From Defluviitaleaceae bacterium (GTDB lineage Bacteria; Bacillota; Clostridia; Lachnospirales; WRAA01): a DNA stretch of 5,353 nt. A model generated the notes under the pieces. It worked only from the letters and a program-made list of their open reading frames with translations. It was not told the DNA's origin and ran no database searches. The stretch's first letter is position 1. Every line of letters begins with the position of its first letter. The DNA lies in assembly GCA_009780445.1 (NCBI GenBank), contig WRAA01000153.1:1-5353 (forward strand), given 5' to 3'. A program made the translations under genes and the position numbers. Of the stretch, positions 5,208-5,353 are shown one piece after another.

Positions 5208-5353
5208 CTAGGGCGTGTTTGAAAACCCCATTCCGGCGGATTTTCGAGTGATTTTTTCGCTAGACTAGGAAGTGGCAAACGCCGCGAACCCTTGTGGTTC
5301 GCAAGTTTGACACTGACGACGTATGGCGGAAAAAGCACCGAAAATACGCCGGA
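5208..5353. mobile_element. CTAG-type palindromic element, copy C (truncated by window edge)
   Basis: It starts with CTAGGGCGTGTTTGAAAACC at 5208. The inner TCCGGCGGATTTTCG (5232-5246) returns inverted at the right edge as CGAAAATACGCCGGA (5339-5353). The centre is a perfect hairpin, GCGAACC (5284-5290) and GGTTCGC (5296-5302), around CTTGT. Taking the centre near 5293, the missing end should fall about 25 bases beyond the window, for a full length near 170 bp. There is no transposase frame, so it would be non-autonomous. CTAG ends fit the YTAR-type targets known for some IS5-family elements; the family assignment is inference. It lies immediately upstream of the SASP promoter region. Confidence 0.72.

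Noticed and set aside
5208..5353. Same family as the 3899-4062 palindrome
   Set aside because: The terminal sequences (CTAGGGCGTGTTTG versus AGAACTCATTCTCC) and interiors share no alignment, so they are two separate repeat families.

Overview
The window looks like a piece of chromosome from a spore-forming member of the Bacillota, most likely a GC-rich Clostridia-type lineage. The main evidence is a 54-residue small acid-soluble spore protein (SASP) gene near the right edge, together with strong GGAGG/AAGGAG-type ribosome binding sites and GC-rich, C/G-ending codons. No taxonomic search could be run, so genus and family remain open.

All seven genes I can support lie on the minus strand and read right to left. 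In order they are: an alpha/beta-type SASP (5159-4995); the redox-regulated chaperone Hsp33, hslO (4926-4045); an unassigned 141-residue protein with a faint YtxC-like C-terminus (3826-3401); the ribosome-assembly GTPase EngB/YsxC (3411-2791); an OGG1-type 8-oxoguanine DNA glycosylase/lyase (2794-1925); a three-segment membrane protein of unknown function (1902-1291); and an HD-domain phosphohydrolase of the SAMHD1/YwfO dNTPase type (1319-135). The last five are packed with overlaps of 11, 4 and 29 bases and one gap of 22 bases, so they almost certainly form one transcription unit. SASP and hslO are separated from each other by a short hairpin, and hslO from the rest by a long palindrome.

The non-coding stretches are unusually structured. 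Between hslO and the 141-residue gene is a 164-bp near-perfect palindrome (3899-4062). Its arm differences are mostly G.U-compatible in the minus-strand RNA, and its right end supplies the last five codons and the stop of hslO. A second, unrelated family of palindromic elements has ends reading CTAGGGCGTGTTTGAAAA and borders the cluster on both sides. There are two partial copies at 47-122, and one copy at 5208-5353 that runs off the right edge. These look like non-autonomous insertion sequences (MITE-like) targeting CTAG. At the far left a good sigma-A-type promoter points out of the window.

Taken together, the genes cover DNA protection in the spore (SASP), oxidative-stress proteostasis (Hsp33), removal of oxidised guanine (OGG), control of nucleotide pools (HD phosphohydrolase) and ribosome assembly (EngB). 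A shared role in dormancy and outgrowth is an inference from proximity. I found no CRISPR array, tRNA, rRNA or clearly novel defence system. The palindromic repeat elements and the two unassigned proteins are the most novel material.
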